Shown: one piece after another, positions 37,696 to 46,616 of the stretch
Position numbering within the stretch: position 1 is the stretch's first letter
Layout of the letters: each line of letters opens with the position of its first letter
NCBI RefSeq assembly: GCF_018332655.1
Contig: NZ_BOQL01000082.1
Span: 31,212-95,211 of the forward strand
Length of the DNA stretch: 64,000 nt
Direction of reading: 5' to 3'
Source of the DNA: Actinoplanes auranticolor
GTDB taxonomy: Bacteria > Actinomycetota > Actinomycetes > Mycobacteriales > Micromonosporaceae
Program-made: the position numbers and the translations under genes
Notes under the pieces: generated by a model
What the model was told of the DNA's origin: nothing
The model's database searches: none
The model's input: the letters and a program-made list of their open reading frames with translations, nothing else

Positions 37696-37920
37696 ATGGG
37701 GTCGCGGTTTGTGGGAGCCAGGGAGATCGAGCGGTGGTTCGGGGTCAGCCGGCAGCGGGTGCAGCAGCTGATCGCCCGGCCTGACTGGCCGGCGCCCTGC
37801 GCCGTTCTCGCCATGGGCAAGATCTGGTTGCACGAGGACATCGCCGCCTGGGCCGCCGAGCACCGCCCCGAGCTCACGCCCGACGACGATCCGGATGATT
37901 CCGGGCGCCCGGGGGCGTAG
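37696..37920 (+). CDS. AlpA/MerR-like small HTH protein
   Basis: 74 residues, essentially one winged-helix domain: GAREIERWFGVSRQRVQQLI, then DWPAPCAVLAMGKIWLHEDI, the layout of AlpA/excisionase-type DNA-binding proteins (recognition helix followed by a wing that ends in W..EDIAAWA). An acidic tail follows (PDDDPDDSG). No integrase or other mobile-element gene is nearby, so it is probably a stand-alone regulator. Confidence 0.8.
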   Translation: MGSRFVGAREIERWFGVSRQRVQQLIARPDWPAPCAVLAMGKIWLHEDIAAWAAEHRPELTPDDDPDDSGRPGA

Positions 37921-38144
37921 CGCGGGGGGTCACCGCGCCTCCGGTCGGCTCCACCCTTCGTCCGGCATTCCTGCACCACTTTGCCGAGGGCCGAGCGGCC
38001 CCGCGGGGGCCATTGTGGAGATCGACCGCGACGTGCCTGAACTGGTTGCCAATCCTGGGCCGGGGCGATAGACAGTTGTGGTCCTGCGGCCCGGTGTGTG
38101 CGACGCACCGCGTGAGCAGCGTCGCGAACAGGGGAGGCTCCACC

Positions 38145-38954
38145 GTGACCGGATCGTCCGACTGGGTTCCAGCCGGCATCGACGTCAACCGGCCCAGTGC
38201 CGCGCGGGTCTACGACTACTTCCTCGGCGGGGCGCACAACTTCGCGGTCGACCGGGCGCTCGCGCAGCAGATCGCCGCGATGACGCCGAACATCGGCGAG
38301 ACCATGCGGTCCAACCGGGTCTTCCTGCGCCGGGCGGTGCGCTACCTGGTCGAGCACGGGGTACGCCAGTTCCTCGACATCGGCTCGGGCATCCCGACCG
38401 CCGGCAACGTGCACGAGATCGCCCTGGCCGCCGCCCCGGACGCCGCGGTGGTGTACGTCGACATCGACCCGGTCGCGGTCGAGCACAGCCGGGCGATCCT
38501 GTCCGGCGTGGACCGGGCCGGGGTGATCTGCGCGGACGTCCGCGACGTGGACCGGGTGCTCGGCGAGGCCGGCCGGCTGGGTCTGCTCGACTTCTCCCGG
38601 CCGGTCGCCGTGCTGCTGGCCGGCGTGCTGCACTTCGTGCCGGACAGCGACGAGCCGGCCGCCACGGTGGCGGCGCTGCGGGAGGCGATGGCGCCCGGCA
38701 GCTATCTGCTCGTGTCGCACGCCACGGCCGACGGGCAGCCCAGCGAGGTGGTGGAGGCGCAACGGCTCTCCGGCCGTACCGCGACCGAGATCGTGCTTCG
38801 CACGCGGGAGCAGATCGCGGTCTACTTCGAAGGGTTCTCCCTGGTCGATCCCGGTCTGGTATTCATACCGCTGTGGCGCCCGGATCCCGTGGATCCGGCC
38901 GACGAGCACCCCGAGCAGGTCGGTGCCTACGCCGGCGTCGGCAGAAAAGACTGA
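38145..38954 (+). CDS. SAM-dependent methyltransferase, DUF574/Methyltransf_19 type
   Basis: 269 residues. Actinomycete-specific family signature: NRPSAARVYDYFLGGAHNFA near the N-terminus, the SAM-binding motif FLDIGSGIPTAGNVHEIA, and VYVDIDPVAVEHSRAIL. Many paralogues exist in actinomycetes, mostly of unknown substrate. The start is GTG at 38145 with GGGGAGG upstream; the frame is open earlier but without similarity. The preceding 220 bases (37921-38144) show nothing else I can support. Confidence 0.92.
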   Translation: MTGSSDWVPAGIDVNRPSAARVYDYFLGGAHNFAVDRALAQQIAAMTPNIGETMRSNRVFLRRAVRYLVEHGVRQFLDIGSGIPTAGNVHEIALAAAPDAAVVYVDIDPVAVEHSRAILSGVDRAGVICADVRDVDRVLGEAGRLGLLDFSRPVAVLLAGVLHFVPDSDEPAATVAALREAMAPGSYLLVSHATADGQPSEVVEAQRLSGRTATEIVLRTREQIAVYFEGFSLVDPGLVFIPLWRPDPVDPADEHPEQVGAYAGVGRKD

Positions 38955-38959
38955 GCGGG

Positions 38960-41062
38960 ATGGGCTCGCAGGGCGGGCTGACGGATTTCGCGGCGTGCTG
39001 GCGCCGGCTGGTGGCCCACGAGGGCTTCGTACCGATGGACCTCGGCGGGCTCGACGCGCTGCTGGGGCGGCTGACCGACCGGCTCGCGGAGGCTGCGCGG
39101 GCCGAGGCGTTCGACCCCGGGGCGGCCGGCGCGGTGGGCTCCGCGCTGGTCGGGGCGCATTTGACCGAGCCGGCCGTCCTCGCTGCCACCGTCTCCCTGA
39201 TCGGCACCCACCTGGCGGCCGCCGCCGGAGCCGCACCCGACCGGATCGTGGCGATCCAGGCCGCCGTGGCCGCCGGCTACGCGGCGGCGATCCGCGACGC
39301 CACCATGGCCGAGCAGGAGCTGCTCGGCCGGTCCGTGCTCAGCGCGCACGCCTCGGCCGAGCGCGCGCTGCGCTCCAGTGAGGCGCGGCTGCGGGCGGTG
39401 TTCCACGGGGCGGCGATCGGCATCGGCGTCAGCACCATGGACGGGCGCATCGTGCAGGTCAACCAGGCCTTCGCCGACCTGCTGGGATACACCGCCGAGG
39501 AGATGTGCAGCCTGGTGGTCCCGCAGCTCAGCCATCCCGAGGACCCGCCCGAGATGTGGAAGATGTACGAGGCCCTGATCAGCGGCGTGCAGGATCACGT
39601 ACGGATGGAGAAGGCGTACTACCGCAAGGACGGTGCCGTCGTCTGGACGGATCTGACGGCGTCGCTGATCCGCGACGAGGCCGGCGCCCCGGAGTTCACC
39701 ATCGCCATGGTGCAGGACATCACCGACCGCCGGCGGCTCAAGCGCCGGCTGGAGTACCAGGCCACCCACGACCCGCTGACCGGCCTGCCGAACCGCACGA
39801 TGGTCGGCGACCAGCTGGAACGGATCTTCGACACCGGCGATCCGGACGCCCGGGTCGGCCTGTGCTACCTGGACCTGGACGGGTTCAAGCGGGTCAACGA
39901 CACCCTGGGCCATCAGGTCGGCGACGAGCTGCTGGTGGCCGTGGCCCAGCGGCTGCGTACGTGTGCGGCCGGCCTCGGGCAGCTCGCCGGCCGGATGAGC
40001 GGTGACGAGTTCGTCCTGCTGGTCGAGCAGTCCCGCGGGCCGGCCGAGCTGACGGCGCTGGCCGAGAAGACGCTCGCCGTGCTGGCCGAGCCGTACCAGC
40101 TGGGCCAGCACCGGATGCGGGTCTCGGCCAGCATCGGCGTCGTGGAGAGCAACGTCCGCACGACCAGCCCGGCCGAGCTGATGAAGGCCGCCGACCTCAC
40201 CCTGTACGTGGCGAAGTCCGAGGGCCGCAGCCGCTTCGTGATGTACGACGCCGACCGCAACGCCCGCCAGGCGGCCCGGTACGAGCTGGCCGCCGCCCTG
40301 CCCGACGCCCTCGACCGCAATGAGTTCTCGCTGGTCTACCAGCCGCTGGTGGGCCTGGCCGACCAGCGGCTGACCGGGGTGGAGGCGCTGCTGCGCTGGC
40401 AGCATCCGGTGCTGGGCGAGCTGACCCCGGACTCGTTCATCACCCTGGCCGAGGAGACCGGCATCATCCTGCCGCTGGGCCGGTGGGTGCTCGAGCAGGC
40501 CTGCGGCCAGGCGGCCGAGTGGGCCCGCTGCTTCCCCCGGTCGCCGGTCTCGGTCAGCGTCAACATCACGGTCTCCCAGGCGCACGAGCCGACCCTGCCG
40601 GCCGAGGTGGAGAGCATCCTCGCGCGTACCGGCCTGGACCCGTCGCTGCTGGTCCTGGAGCTGACCGAGAGCGCGATCATGGACACCAACGGCCCGCTGC
40701 AGGCGCTGGCCAGCCTGGCCGAGCGCGGCATCCGCATCGCGATCGACGACTTCGGCACCGGCTACTCGAACTTCGCGTACCTGCGCCGGCTGCCGGTGCA
40801 CACGCTGAAACTGGCCGGGCCTTTCGTCGACGGGCTGCGCGATCCGGCCGGCGGCGACTCGGTGGACGAGCTGATCGTCGAGACGATCATCCGGCTGGCC
40901 CACGCGATCGGCATCAGTGTGACGGCGGAGGCGGTCGAGACCCGGCTGCAGGCCGACCGGCTCCGGGCGCTCGGGTGCGACACCGGCCAGGGCTGGCTGT
41001 TCGCGCGGCCGATGCTGCCGGCCCGGGTGGCGGACCTGCTGCGCGACGGGACCGTGAGCTGA
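38960..41062 (+). CDS. PAS-GGDEF-EAL protein (c-di-GMP turnover)
   Basis: 700 residues, cytosolic. A helical N-terminal region (1-135) is followed by a PAS domain with PAC (about 140-260, GRIVQVNQAFADLLGYTAEE), a GGDEF domain (about 262-430) with the altered motif SGDEF at 347-351, and an EAL domain (about 440-695) with EAL at 475-477, ELTES, DDFGTGYS (D596, D597) and AEAVET. The usual KID is KLA here. The EAL half looks able to hydrolyse c-di-GMP; cyclase activity is uncertain. It starts 5 bases after the methyltransferase, so the two are probably co-transcribed. It is the nearest c-di-GMP gene to the exopolysaccharide operon at 48279. Confidence 0.93.
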   Translation: MGSQGGLTDFAACWRRLVAHEGFVPMDLGGLDALLGRLTDRLAEAARAEAFDPGAAGAVGSALVGAHLTEPAVLAATVSLIGTHLAAAAGAAPDRIVAIQAAVAAGYAAAIRDATMAEQELLGRSVLSAHASAERALRSSEARLRAVFHGAAIGIGVSTMDGRIVQVNQAFADLLGYTAEEMCSLVVPQLSHPEDPPEMWKMYEALISGVQDHVRMEKAYYRKDGAVVWTDLTASLIRDEAGAPEFTIAMVQDITDRRRLKRRLEYQATHDPLTGLPNRTMVGDQLERIFDTGDPDARVGLCYLDLDGFKRVNDTLGHQVGDELLVAVAQRLRTCAAGLGQLAGRMSGDEFVLLVEQSRGPAELTALAEKTLAVLAEPYQLGQHRMRVSASIGVVESNVRTTSPAELMKAADLTLYVAKSEGRSRFVMYDADRNARQAARYELAAALPDALDRNEFSLVYQPLVGLADQRLTGVEALLRWQHPVLGELTPDSFITLAEETGIILPLGRWVLEQACGQAAEWARCFPRSPVSVSVNITVSQAHEPTLPAEVESILARTGLDPSLLVLELTESAIMDTNGPLQALASLAERGIRIAIDDFGTGYSNFAYLRRLPVHTLKLAGPFVDGLRDPAGGDSVDELIVETIIRLAHAIGISVTAEAVETRLQADRLRALGCDTGQGWLFARPMLPARVADLLRDGTVS

Positions 41063-41086
41063 ACGCGGACCGCGTGCCCGGCGTTC
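41061..41086. terminator. Possible hairpin terminator between convergent genes
   Basis: GAACGC (41061-41066) pairs with GCGTTC (41081-41086), followed by a C-run rather than T-run. It lies in the 31-base gap between the convergent stops of the GGDEF-EAL gene and the kinase-like gene. Confidence 0.35.
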
Positions 41087-41093
41087 CCCCGGA

Positions 41094-42011
41094 TCATGCC
41101 CCGCCGGAGACGATCTCCCCGAGGATGCGCCGCGCGCTGACGAACTCGTCCGCCCGCTCCGGGTCGTCCACGCTGGAAGCGCAGGTGGCGAGCGTCTTCC
41201 AGAGGGCCCAGCCCCGCCCGCGCGCCCACATCGCCTCGTCGACCGGCAACCGCTTCCGGAACGCCTGCCGCCCGTCGGCGCTCAGCAGCGTCCAGGCGAC
41301 CGCCAGATCGCAGGCCGGGTCGCCGACGCCACAGGTCCCGAAGTCGATGACGGCTGCCAGCTGCCCGCCGTCGAGCAGCAGATTCCCCGCGGCGACGTCA
41401 CCGTGGAACCAGCGGTCCACCCCGTCCCAGCGGGCGTCGAGCGCGCTCGCCCAGATGTCACGGGCAGGCCCGGTGTCGACCCGGCCGTCCAACGTCGCCA
41501 GCGCGCGCCGGACCTCCTGCTCGTAGGTGCGCAGGGTGCCGCCCCGGAACCAGTTGTGAAGGCCCGGCTGCGGTCCGCCGGCGGCCTCGATGCCCCGTAG
41601 CGCGGCCAGGAACTCGGCCAGGTCGAGCGCGAACCGCACCGGGTCGGCGATGCGCTCCACCCTCGCGGGCTCGCCGTCTAGCCACTGGTAGATCGACCAC
41701 GGGAACGGGTAGCCCGCGCCGGGCCCGCCCCGGGCCAGCGGCGTGGGGACGGGCAGCGGCAGCCTTGAGGCGAGGACCGGGAGCCAGCGGTGCTCCTTGT
41801 CGACCGCTTGGGCGTACTCGGCCGCGCTGGGCAGGCGCACCAGCCGGTCGGGGCCGAGGCGGAAGGTCCAGTTGTCCCAGCCACCGTCGGCCACCGGCTC
41901 AACCGCAAGGCCGGCCAGCCGCGGGAACTGCTCGGCGACGAGCCGGCGCACCTGCTCGGCGTCGACGGCGATGCGCTGCGGCACGGGGCCGAGATCCGGA
42001 ACACCACTCAA
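41094..42011 (-). CDS. Aminoglycoside phosphotransferase-family kinase
   Basis: 305 residues. Kinase-like fold with a phosphate-binding hairpin (GGWDNWTFRLGPDRLVRLP), the catalytic loop WFHGDVAAGNLLL (HGDxxxxN) and the Mg-binding IDFGTCGVGDPACDLA. The family includes APH antibiotic kinases and many house-keeping sugar or amino-alcohol kinases. The substrate is not deducible, and resistance should not be assumed. The start is TTG at 42011 after GGGGATGG; a GTG at 41984 is an alternative. Confidence 0.88.
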   Translation of the reverse strand: MSGVPDLGPVPQRIAVDAEQVRRLVAEQFPRLAGLAVEPVADGGWDNWTFRLGPDRLVRLPSAAEYAQAVDKEHRWLPVLASRLPLPVPTPLARGGPGAGYPFPWSIYQWLDGEPARVERIADPVRFALDLAEFLAALRGIEAAGGPQPGLHNWFRGGTLRTYEQEVRRALATLDGRVDTGPARDIWASALDARWDGVDRWFHGDVAAGNLLLDGGQLAAVIDFGTCGVGDPACDLAVAWTLLSADGRQAFRKRLPVDEAMWARGRGWALWKTLATCASSVDDPERADEFVSARRILGEIVSGGA

Positions 42012-42148
42012 CGAGCCATCCCCGTCATCTGTCCACTACGGACAGCATTCGCTGCCTGCTACAGGGTAGCGGGACAGCGACCCCCACGAGGCCCCGTGCG
42101 CGACTACTCTGGCGCACCCGGGAGGAAGGGCGGGCATGCCGAGGACCG

Positions 42149-43423
42149 ATGGCCGATAACCCGCTGATCGCGGCGCCGTCGACCCAGGCACCGAGTCCCT
42201 GGGCGGGCGTCTGGATCGCCGAGGACATCGAGCAGATCGTGTCCGGCGTCCGCAGCGGCTCCTGGATCGACGGCACACTCGGTGCCGTCAGCGCCGGGCT
42301 GGACGGGCTGGCGCTGGTCTCGGACCCGGCGGGAGCGCTGCTGCAGTACGGCATCGCCTGGATGATCGAGCACGTACGACCGCTGTCCGAAGCGCTCGAC
42401 TGGCTGGCCGGCGACCCGGCGCAGATCGCGGCGCACGCGCAGACGTGGCGCAACGTCGCCGGCAGCCTGCGCGACCAGGCGGACGGGCTGACCCGCTCGG
42501 TCCGCTGGGACGTCGAGGAGTGGACGGGCGCTGCCGCCTCGGCGTACCGCAGCCACGCCGACCACCGGGCTCAGCGCCTGCGGACCCTCGCCCTGGCGGC
42601 CGACGGAACGGCCCTGATGACCGAGGCGGCCGGAACCCTGATCGGCACCGTACGCATCATGGTCCGCGACGCGGTGGCGACGGTGGTGTCACGCCTGATC
42701 GTGTACGCCGGCGAGCTGATCGCGACGGCGGGCCTGGCGACGCCGCTGGTGGTCGAGCAGGTGACCACACTGTGCGCGGCGTGGGCGGCGCGCATCGCAC
42801 GCTGGCTCAAGGGCCTGATTGCGAGCCTGCGCAAACTCGGTGACGCGATGGGCCGGCTCGGCGACCGGGTTCACGACCTCCGCCAGGGCCGGGCCGATGC
42901 GTCCACGGGCCAGACGGAGGGCAGCTCCGGAACCGGCTCGTCCGGCCCATCGCCCGGCGCTGTCGTTCCGCCTACCGGACCACCGTGGCCGGCCCGCGAC
43001 GACATCCGTGGTGCTGCGCGCGGTAAGGACCTCAATCCGCCGCACGCCCGCCACACCGCGACCGGCGCCCGGCACGGGGAGGTCCGGGCCGACAACAGCG
43101 TTTACCTTCGGGGACACGAGAACGTGTTCCATGACGACGTCGCGCAGATCGCCGCCGGGAATGCGCAGTGGCACCCCGAGACCAACCGGTACGAGATCAA
43201 CGGCCGAACCTACGGCATCGAGCCGAGTGGCACCGTGTTCCCCGACTCCGGCCCTGGCATTGTGAAGCTGAACCGCAACGAGTACGCGGCGTTGAAGGAG
43301 ATCGCCCGGGCCGGTGGTGACGTGGACAGCGTGCGAGTCTTCACCCGGGATCCGCGTTACCTCAGCCATCCCGAAGCCATCGCCAAGGCGAAGTCCATCT
43401 ATGACGGGACCTACCCAGAATGA
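42149..43423 (+). CDS. WXG-type polymorphic toxin-like protein
   Basis: 424 residues, start ATG at 42149 after GAGGA. The N-terminal 240 residues are helical, with a WXG-type turn (WTG, 125-127, in VEEWTGAAASAYRSHAD) and long hydrophobic helices (DAVATVVSRLIVYAGELIA), as in proteins exported by ESX/type VII systems. A Gly/Ser/Pro linker (about 250-285) leads to a C-terminal domain (about 290-424) with HARHTATGARHGEVRADNSV, GHENVFHDDVAQIAAG and NRYEINGRTYGIEPSGTVF. This layout is that of secreted polymorphic toxins. The toxic activity is unknown; conserved His and Asp could be catalytic. The stop overlaps the next gene (ATGA). Confidence 0.72.
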   Translation: MADNPLIAAPSTQAPSPWAGVWIAEDIEQIVSGVRSGSWIDGTLGAVSAGLDGLALVSDPAGALLQYGIAWMIEHVRPLSEALDWLAGDPAQIAAHAQTWRNVAGSLRDQADGLTRSVRWDVEEWTGAAASAYRSHADHRAQRLRTLALAADGTALMTEAAGTLIGTVRIMVRDAVATVVSRLIVYAGELIATAGLATPLVVEQVTTLCAAWAARIARWLKGLIASLRKLGDAMGRLGDRVHDLRQGRADASTGQTEGSSGTGSSGPSPGAVVPPTGPPWPARDDIRGAARGKDLNPPHARHTATGARHGEVRADNSVYLRGHENVFHDDVAQIAAGNAQWHPETNRYEINGRTYGIEPSGTVFPDSGPGIVKLNRNEYAALKEIARAGGDVDSVRVFTRDPRYLSHPEAIAKAKSIYDGTYPE

Positions 43424-44256
43424 CCTACGATCTGCTCCTGGCCGGTGACCTCGACGTCACCCGGCTGAGCGCGGCCCTCGCGGGTCTGGCCTCCGTCACG
43501 GCCGATGCGGTCGACGTCGCCCCCGCCGAGGCGGAGGCCGAGGACCGCGACTGGGACGCGGCTGTCCTGTGCACCTACCGAGCTCTGCAGGGGGATGTCC
43601 CGTGGTCCCTGGACGTCTACTTCGCGGTCCCTGAGCCGCCGGATGTCGGTGAAGTCTCCGGATCCCTCGCTGCGTCGCTGGAGCTGCCGGTGTTGTACCC
43701 GGCCGAGCCCTATCCGCCGAGTGCGTACTGGATGGCGCTGCCGGACGGGACCCGGACGCGGGCCCGGGTCTACGAGCAGGACGGCGCGGCGGTCGTGATC
43801 GACGCGGTGGGCAAGCCGGTCCCGTGGCTGCCGGGAGTGCGGGTCGAGGCGCAGCCGGAGGTGATCCGGGAGCACCGGATGCCGACGCCGGTCACGGACG
43901 GGTTCGAGGCCCGGCTGGCCGCGGAGATGATGATCCCCGCGCCGGAGGAAGAGCTCAGGGCCGCTTGCGGCCGGCTCGCCGCCTGGGAGGCGTTGACCGT
44001 GCGGATGAAGTCGGGCTGGCCGCCGGACGGCTGGTATCCCGCGGAGTACTTCCAGCAGGACCTGACCGACCGCGACGACCTCACCACTGACGTCGACCGG
44101 ATCCCGGCCGCGGTCCGTTCTCGCTTCACCGAGGCGCTGGCCCGGGTGGACGACGCGTTCCGTGCCGCCACCCGGGAGCAGCCGGCGGCCTCCGACGGGC
44201 GCGGCTGGTGGTGGTCGCGGGTGCCTGATCCCGTACCGTGGCCGAGCCCTACCTGA
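43420..44256 (+). CDS. Putative immunity protein partner of the WXG toxin, unknown family
   Basis: 278 residues, acidic, cytosolic, no signal. It is translationally coupled to the toxin-like gene (ATGA), which is the main reason to propose immunity. The sequence shows an N-terminal alpha/beta part (YDLLLAGDLDVTRLSAALAG), a region with WSLDVYFAVPEPPDVGE, and a C-terminal helical part (GWPPDGWYPAEYFQQDL). I do not recognise a family. An alternative is a conserved protein simply co-transcribed with the upstream gene. Confidence 0.6.
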   Translation: MTYDLLLAGDLDVTRLSAALAGLASVTADAVDVAPAEAEAEDRDWDAAVLCTYRALQGDVPWSLDVYFAVPEPPDVGEVSGSLAASLELPVLYPAEPYPPSAYWMALPDGTRTRARVYEQDGAAVVIDAVGKPVPWLPGVRVEAQPEVIREHRMPTPVTDGFEARLAAEMMIPAPEEELRAACGRLAAWEALTVRMKSGWPPDGWYPAEYFQQDLTDRDDLTTDVDRIPAAVRSRFTEALARVDDAFRAATREQPAASDGRGWWWSRVPDPVPWPSPT

Positions 44257-44319
44257 CACCGGTCACAGTCGGGCATATGTCGATGGATCTTGGTGGTGCG
44301 GGGGATCTAGGCTGCCCGC

Positions 44320-45033
44320 ATGTATAACGGGGACCTTCATCGATTCAGCCTGCGCCGGCGCGTTCTCGCCGGCGTTGTCGCCCTTTCCGTCGCCGGCCTC
44401 ACCGCCGGCTGCAAGACCACCACCTCCGACGAGCCCGGCTCCGCCGCCGGATCCGGGCCGGCCGCCTCCAGCGCGCCCGCCGTCAAGTATTTCGGCCCCG
44501 ACTCGTTCGGCAAGCTCTCCATCACCATGACCGAGAAGGACGCGCTCGCCACCGGGGAGTTGCAGACCGAGCCGGTCTCCACCGTGCTCGGTAAGAACGT
44601 GTACTCGTTCGTCGGCGGGCCCAAGCCTGATCCCAAGCGGATGGCCGCCGACGAGAAGATCGAGAAGGCTGTCGAGAAGGCCGATGCCGGCACCGACACG
44701 TCCGCGGCCGGGTCGGCCCGGGCGGCCAAGGCGTACGCCGATTCGACGCAGCGGATCGTGGAGCGGCTGGAGGCTTACCTCGACGCCGGGGGTGCCTCGT
44801 TCCGGGACGGTGCGCTCGTTTCCATCGCCGCTCCGGAGGGTGCTGCGACGCCGGCGGGGGTCAAGCGGGGTTCCTCGGTGGCCGAGCTGAAGGCCGCCTA
44901 CGCGGACAAGGGGCTCAAGAGCACTTCCAAGACCGCGTACGAGCTGCCGGTCGAGGGCCACGCCGGCTGGACGATGTTGTTCGAGCTCAAGGGTGACGCC
45001 GTGCAGTATCTGTCGATCGGTAAGGCCGGCTAG
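44320..45033 (+). CDS. Lipoprotein of unknown function
   Basis: 237 residues with a lipoprotein signal: basic N-terminus (FSLRRRVL), hydrophobic core and lipobox LTAGC near residue 31, so the mature protein is anchored to the outer face of the membrane. A Ser/Ala/Pro linker follows, then a globular part with FGPDSFGKLSITMTEKDALA and a C-terminal SSVAELKAAYADKGL. This pattern recalls secreted proteins with repeated signal-transduction-like domains. Function unknown. It stands alone, 59 bases before the carboxypeptidase start. Confidence 0.8.
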   Translation: MYNGDLHRFSLRRRVLAGVVALSVAGLTAGCKTTTSDEPGSAAGSGPAASSAPAVKYFGPDSFGKLSITMTEKDALATGELQTEPVSTVLGKNVYSFVGGPKPDPKRMAADEKIEKAVEKADAGTDTSAAGSARAAKAYADSTQRIVERLEAYLDAGGASFRDGALVSIAAPEGAATPAGVKRGSSVAELKAAYADKGLKSTSKTAYELPVEGHAGWTMLFELKGDAVQYLSIGKAG

Positions 45034-45092
45034 CCCGGACCGGTACGGTGGAGCGACGTTCATCGATCAATGTCGATCAAGGGGGAACCCGG

Positions 45093-46142
45093 ATGAAGTC
45101 GCTCACCGTTGTCCTGACCGCTGCCCTGCTCGGCACCACCCTGTTCGCCGCTCCCGCCCGGGCCGGCACCCCCGCGCCGTCCGCACCGGTCAGCGCGGGG
45201 GAGGCGCCGGCCCGGCTCATCCCGGCGCGGCCCAGCCCGGACGACGTGCGGCGCTCGCTCGCGCGGATCGCCCGCGACAGTGACGGCCGGGTCCGGCTCG
45301 GCGTCATCGGCCGCAGCAACGAGGGCCGGGCGTTGCGCCTGGCCAGTGTCGGGCACGGGCCCACCCGGCTGCTCTACGTCACCCAGCAGCACGGCGACGA
45401 GCCGCTGGGCACGCCGGCCGCCGTACGCCTGTTGTGGTCTCTCGGGGTGCCCCGCACGGCCTGGCACCGCTGGCTGCTCAGCCGGGTCACGATCGACGTC
45501 GTGGTGCAGGCCAACCCCGACGGCGCGGTACGCAACCAGCGCTACAACCACGACCCGGAAGCCACCGGCGACTACAGCGAGCCGGGCGTCGGCTACGACA
45601 TCAACCGCTTCCACAACCCGCTCACGCCCATCGCGGACAACCCGGTGCCCGAGTCGCGCGCGGTGCTGCGGCTGTGGCGGGCCACCCGGCCGCAGGTCGT
45701 CATCGACTACCACATGCAGGGCCGCTACCGGCAGCCCGACGGCCGGGAGACCACCGCGTCGATCCTGTGGCCGACCAGCCCGCTGGCCCCGGCGCCGGCC
45801 GTCACCGCGGCGCGCCGGCTCGCCGTCGTCAACGATGCCGCGATGACCAGGGTGGCCGGGGCCAACGTGACCCGCTATCCCGGTGGCGACTACGAGGGGA
45901 TCGCGCGCAACGCGTACGGGATCCTGGGTTCCTCGTCGCTGCTCGTCGAGCTCTCCGATCTGCCCGCGGAGCAGGTGGAGTTCCAGATCCGTACGGCGTT
46001 CGTGTCGATGCTGGCCACCGCGCAGGCGGCGGCGGACGGTTCCCTGCGGCGGGCCGATCCGGCGCGGGCGGACACGATCCCGGCCCGCGGTCCGGCGCTG
46101 CCGGGCGTCCTGTCCCCGCTGACCCGCGTGGACGCCGCCTGA
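45093..46142 (+). CDS. Secreted M14-family zinc carboxypeptidase
   Basis: 349 residues with a signal peptide (cleavage near ARAG, residue 24). M14 signatures: HGDE (H100, E103 as zinc ligands) in YVTQQHGDEPLGTPAA, QANPDGAVRNQR, YDINRFHNPL, a further His in VIDYHMQGR and the presumed catalytic Glu in SLLVELSDLP. It removes C-terminal residues from peptides or cell-wall peptides outside the cell. The ATG at 45093 has AAGGGGG upstream. A short GC hairpin (46145-46158) lies between its stop and the convergent MaoC gene. Confidence 0.9.
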   Translation: MKSLTVVLTAALLGTTLFAAPARAGTPAPSAPVSAGEAPARLIPARPSPDDVRRSLARIARDSDGRVRLGVIGRSNEGRALRLASVGHGPTRLLYVTQQHGDEPLGTPAAVRLLWSLGVPRTAWHRWLLSRVTIDVVVQANPDGAVRNQRYNHDPEATGDYSEPGVGYDINRFHNPLTPIADNPVPESRAVLRLWRATRPQVVIDYHMQGRYRQPDGRETTASILWPTSPLAPAPAVTAARRLAVVNDAAMTRVAGANVTRYPGGDYEGIARNAYGILGSSSLLVELSDLPAEQVEFQIRTAFVSMLATAQAAADGSLRRADPARADTIPARGPALPGVLSPLTRVDAA

Positions 46143-46162
46143 GCCCGGCCGGGGCCGGCTGA

Positions 46163-46612
46163 TCAGCTGTAGAAGGCCAGGACCTGGTCGGCCGTGCAGG
46201 CCGGCTTGGCCTGGCCCTCGACCTCGGCCTCGATCCGGATGGTGGCCAGGGCGGATCCGGCCATCCGCCGGGAGGTGCGCAGCGTGGCCGTGCCGCGCAG
46301 CCGCGAGCCGACCGGCACCGGCGCGCGGAAGCGGACCCGGTCGAAGCCGACGTTGATCGCCCGGGTCACGCCGCGGACGTGGACGATCTCGGTGATGAAC
46401 GCCGTGCACAGCGACAGCGTCAGCGCGCCGTGGGCGACAGTGCCGCCGAACGGGCCTTCCTTCGCGGCCCGCTCCGGGTCGACGTGGATCCACTGGTGGT
46501 CGCTGGTGAGGCCGGCGAACGCGTCGATCCGGGCCTGGTCGATCAGCTGCCAGCCAGAGGTGCCGAGCCGGCCGCGGGCGAGCAGGTCGTCGATGCTGTC
46601 GAAGGCAGTCAT
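46163..46612 (-). CDS. MaoC-like hot-dog dehydratase
   Basis: 149 residues, single hot-dog fold. The hydratase motif is DAFAGLTSDHQWIHVDPERA (Asp and His of hydratase 2) with GPFGGTVAHGALTLSL, followed by NVGFDRVRFRAPVPVGSRL. It probably hydrates an enoyl-CoA. It is on the same strand as, and 4 bases from the end of, the upstream phosphodiesterase gene, so they may share a transcript, though no functional link is evident. Confidence 0.92.
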   Translation of the reverse strand: MTAFDSIDDLLARGRLGTSGWQLIDQARIDAFAGLTSDHQWIHVDPERAAKEGPFGGTVAHGALTLSLCTAFITEIVHVRGVTRAINVGFDRVRFRAPVPVGSRLRGTATLRTSRRMAGSALATIRIEAEVEGQAKPACTADQVLAFYS

Positions 46613-46616
46613 CCGT

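Noticed and set aside
37696..37920. Excisionase of an integrated element
   Set aside because: No integrase, attachment repeats or replication genes nearby; the AlpA-like fold alone does not show a mobile element.
41094..42011. Aminoglycoside-resistance gene
   Set aside because: The kinase fold is shared by many metabolic enzymes and nothing in the context indicates antibiotic resistance.
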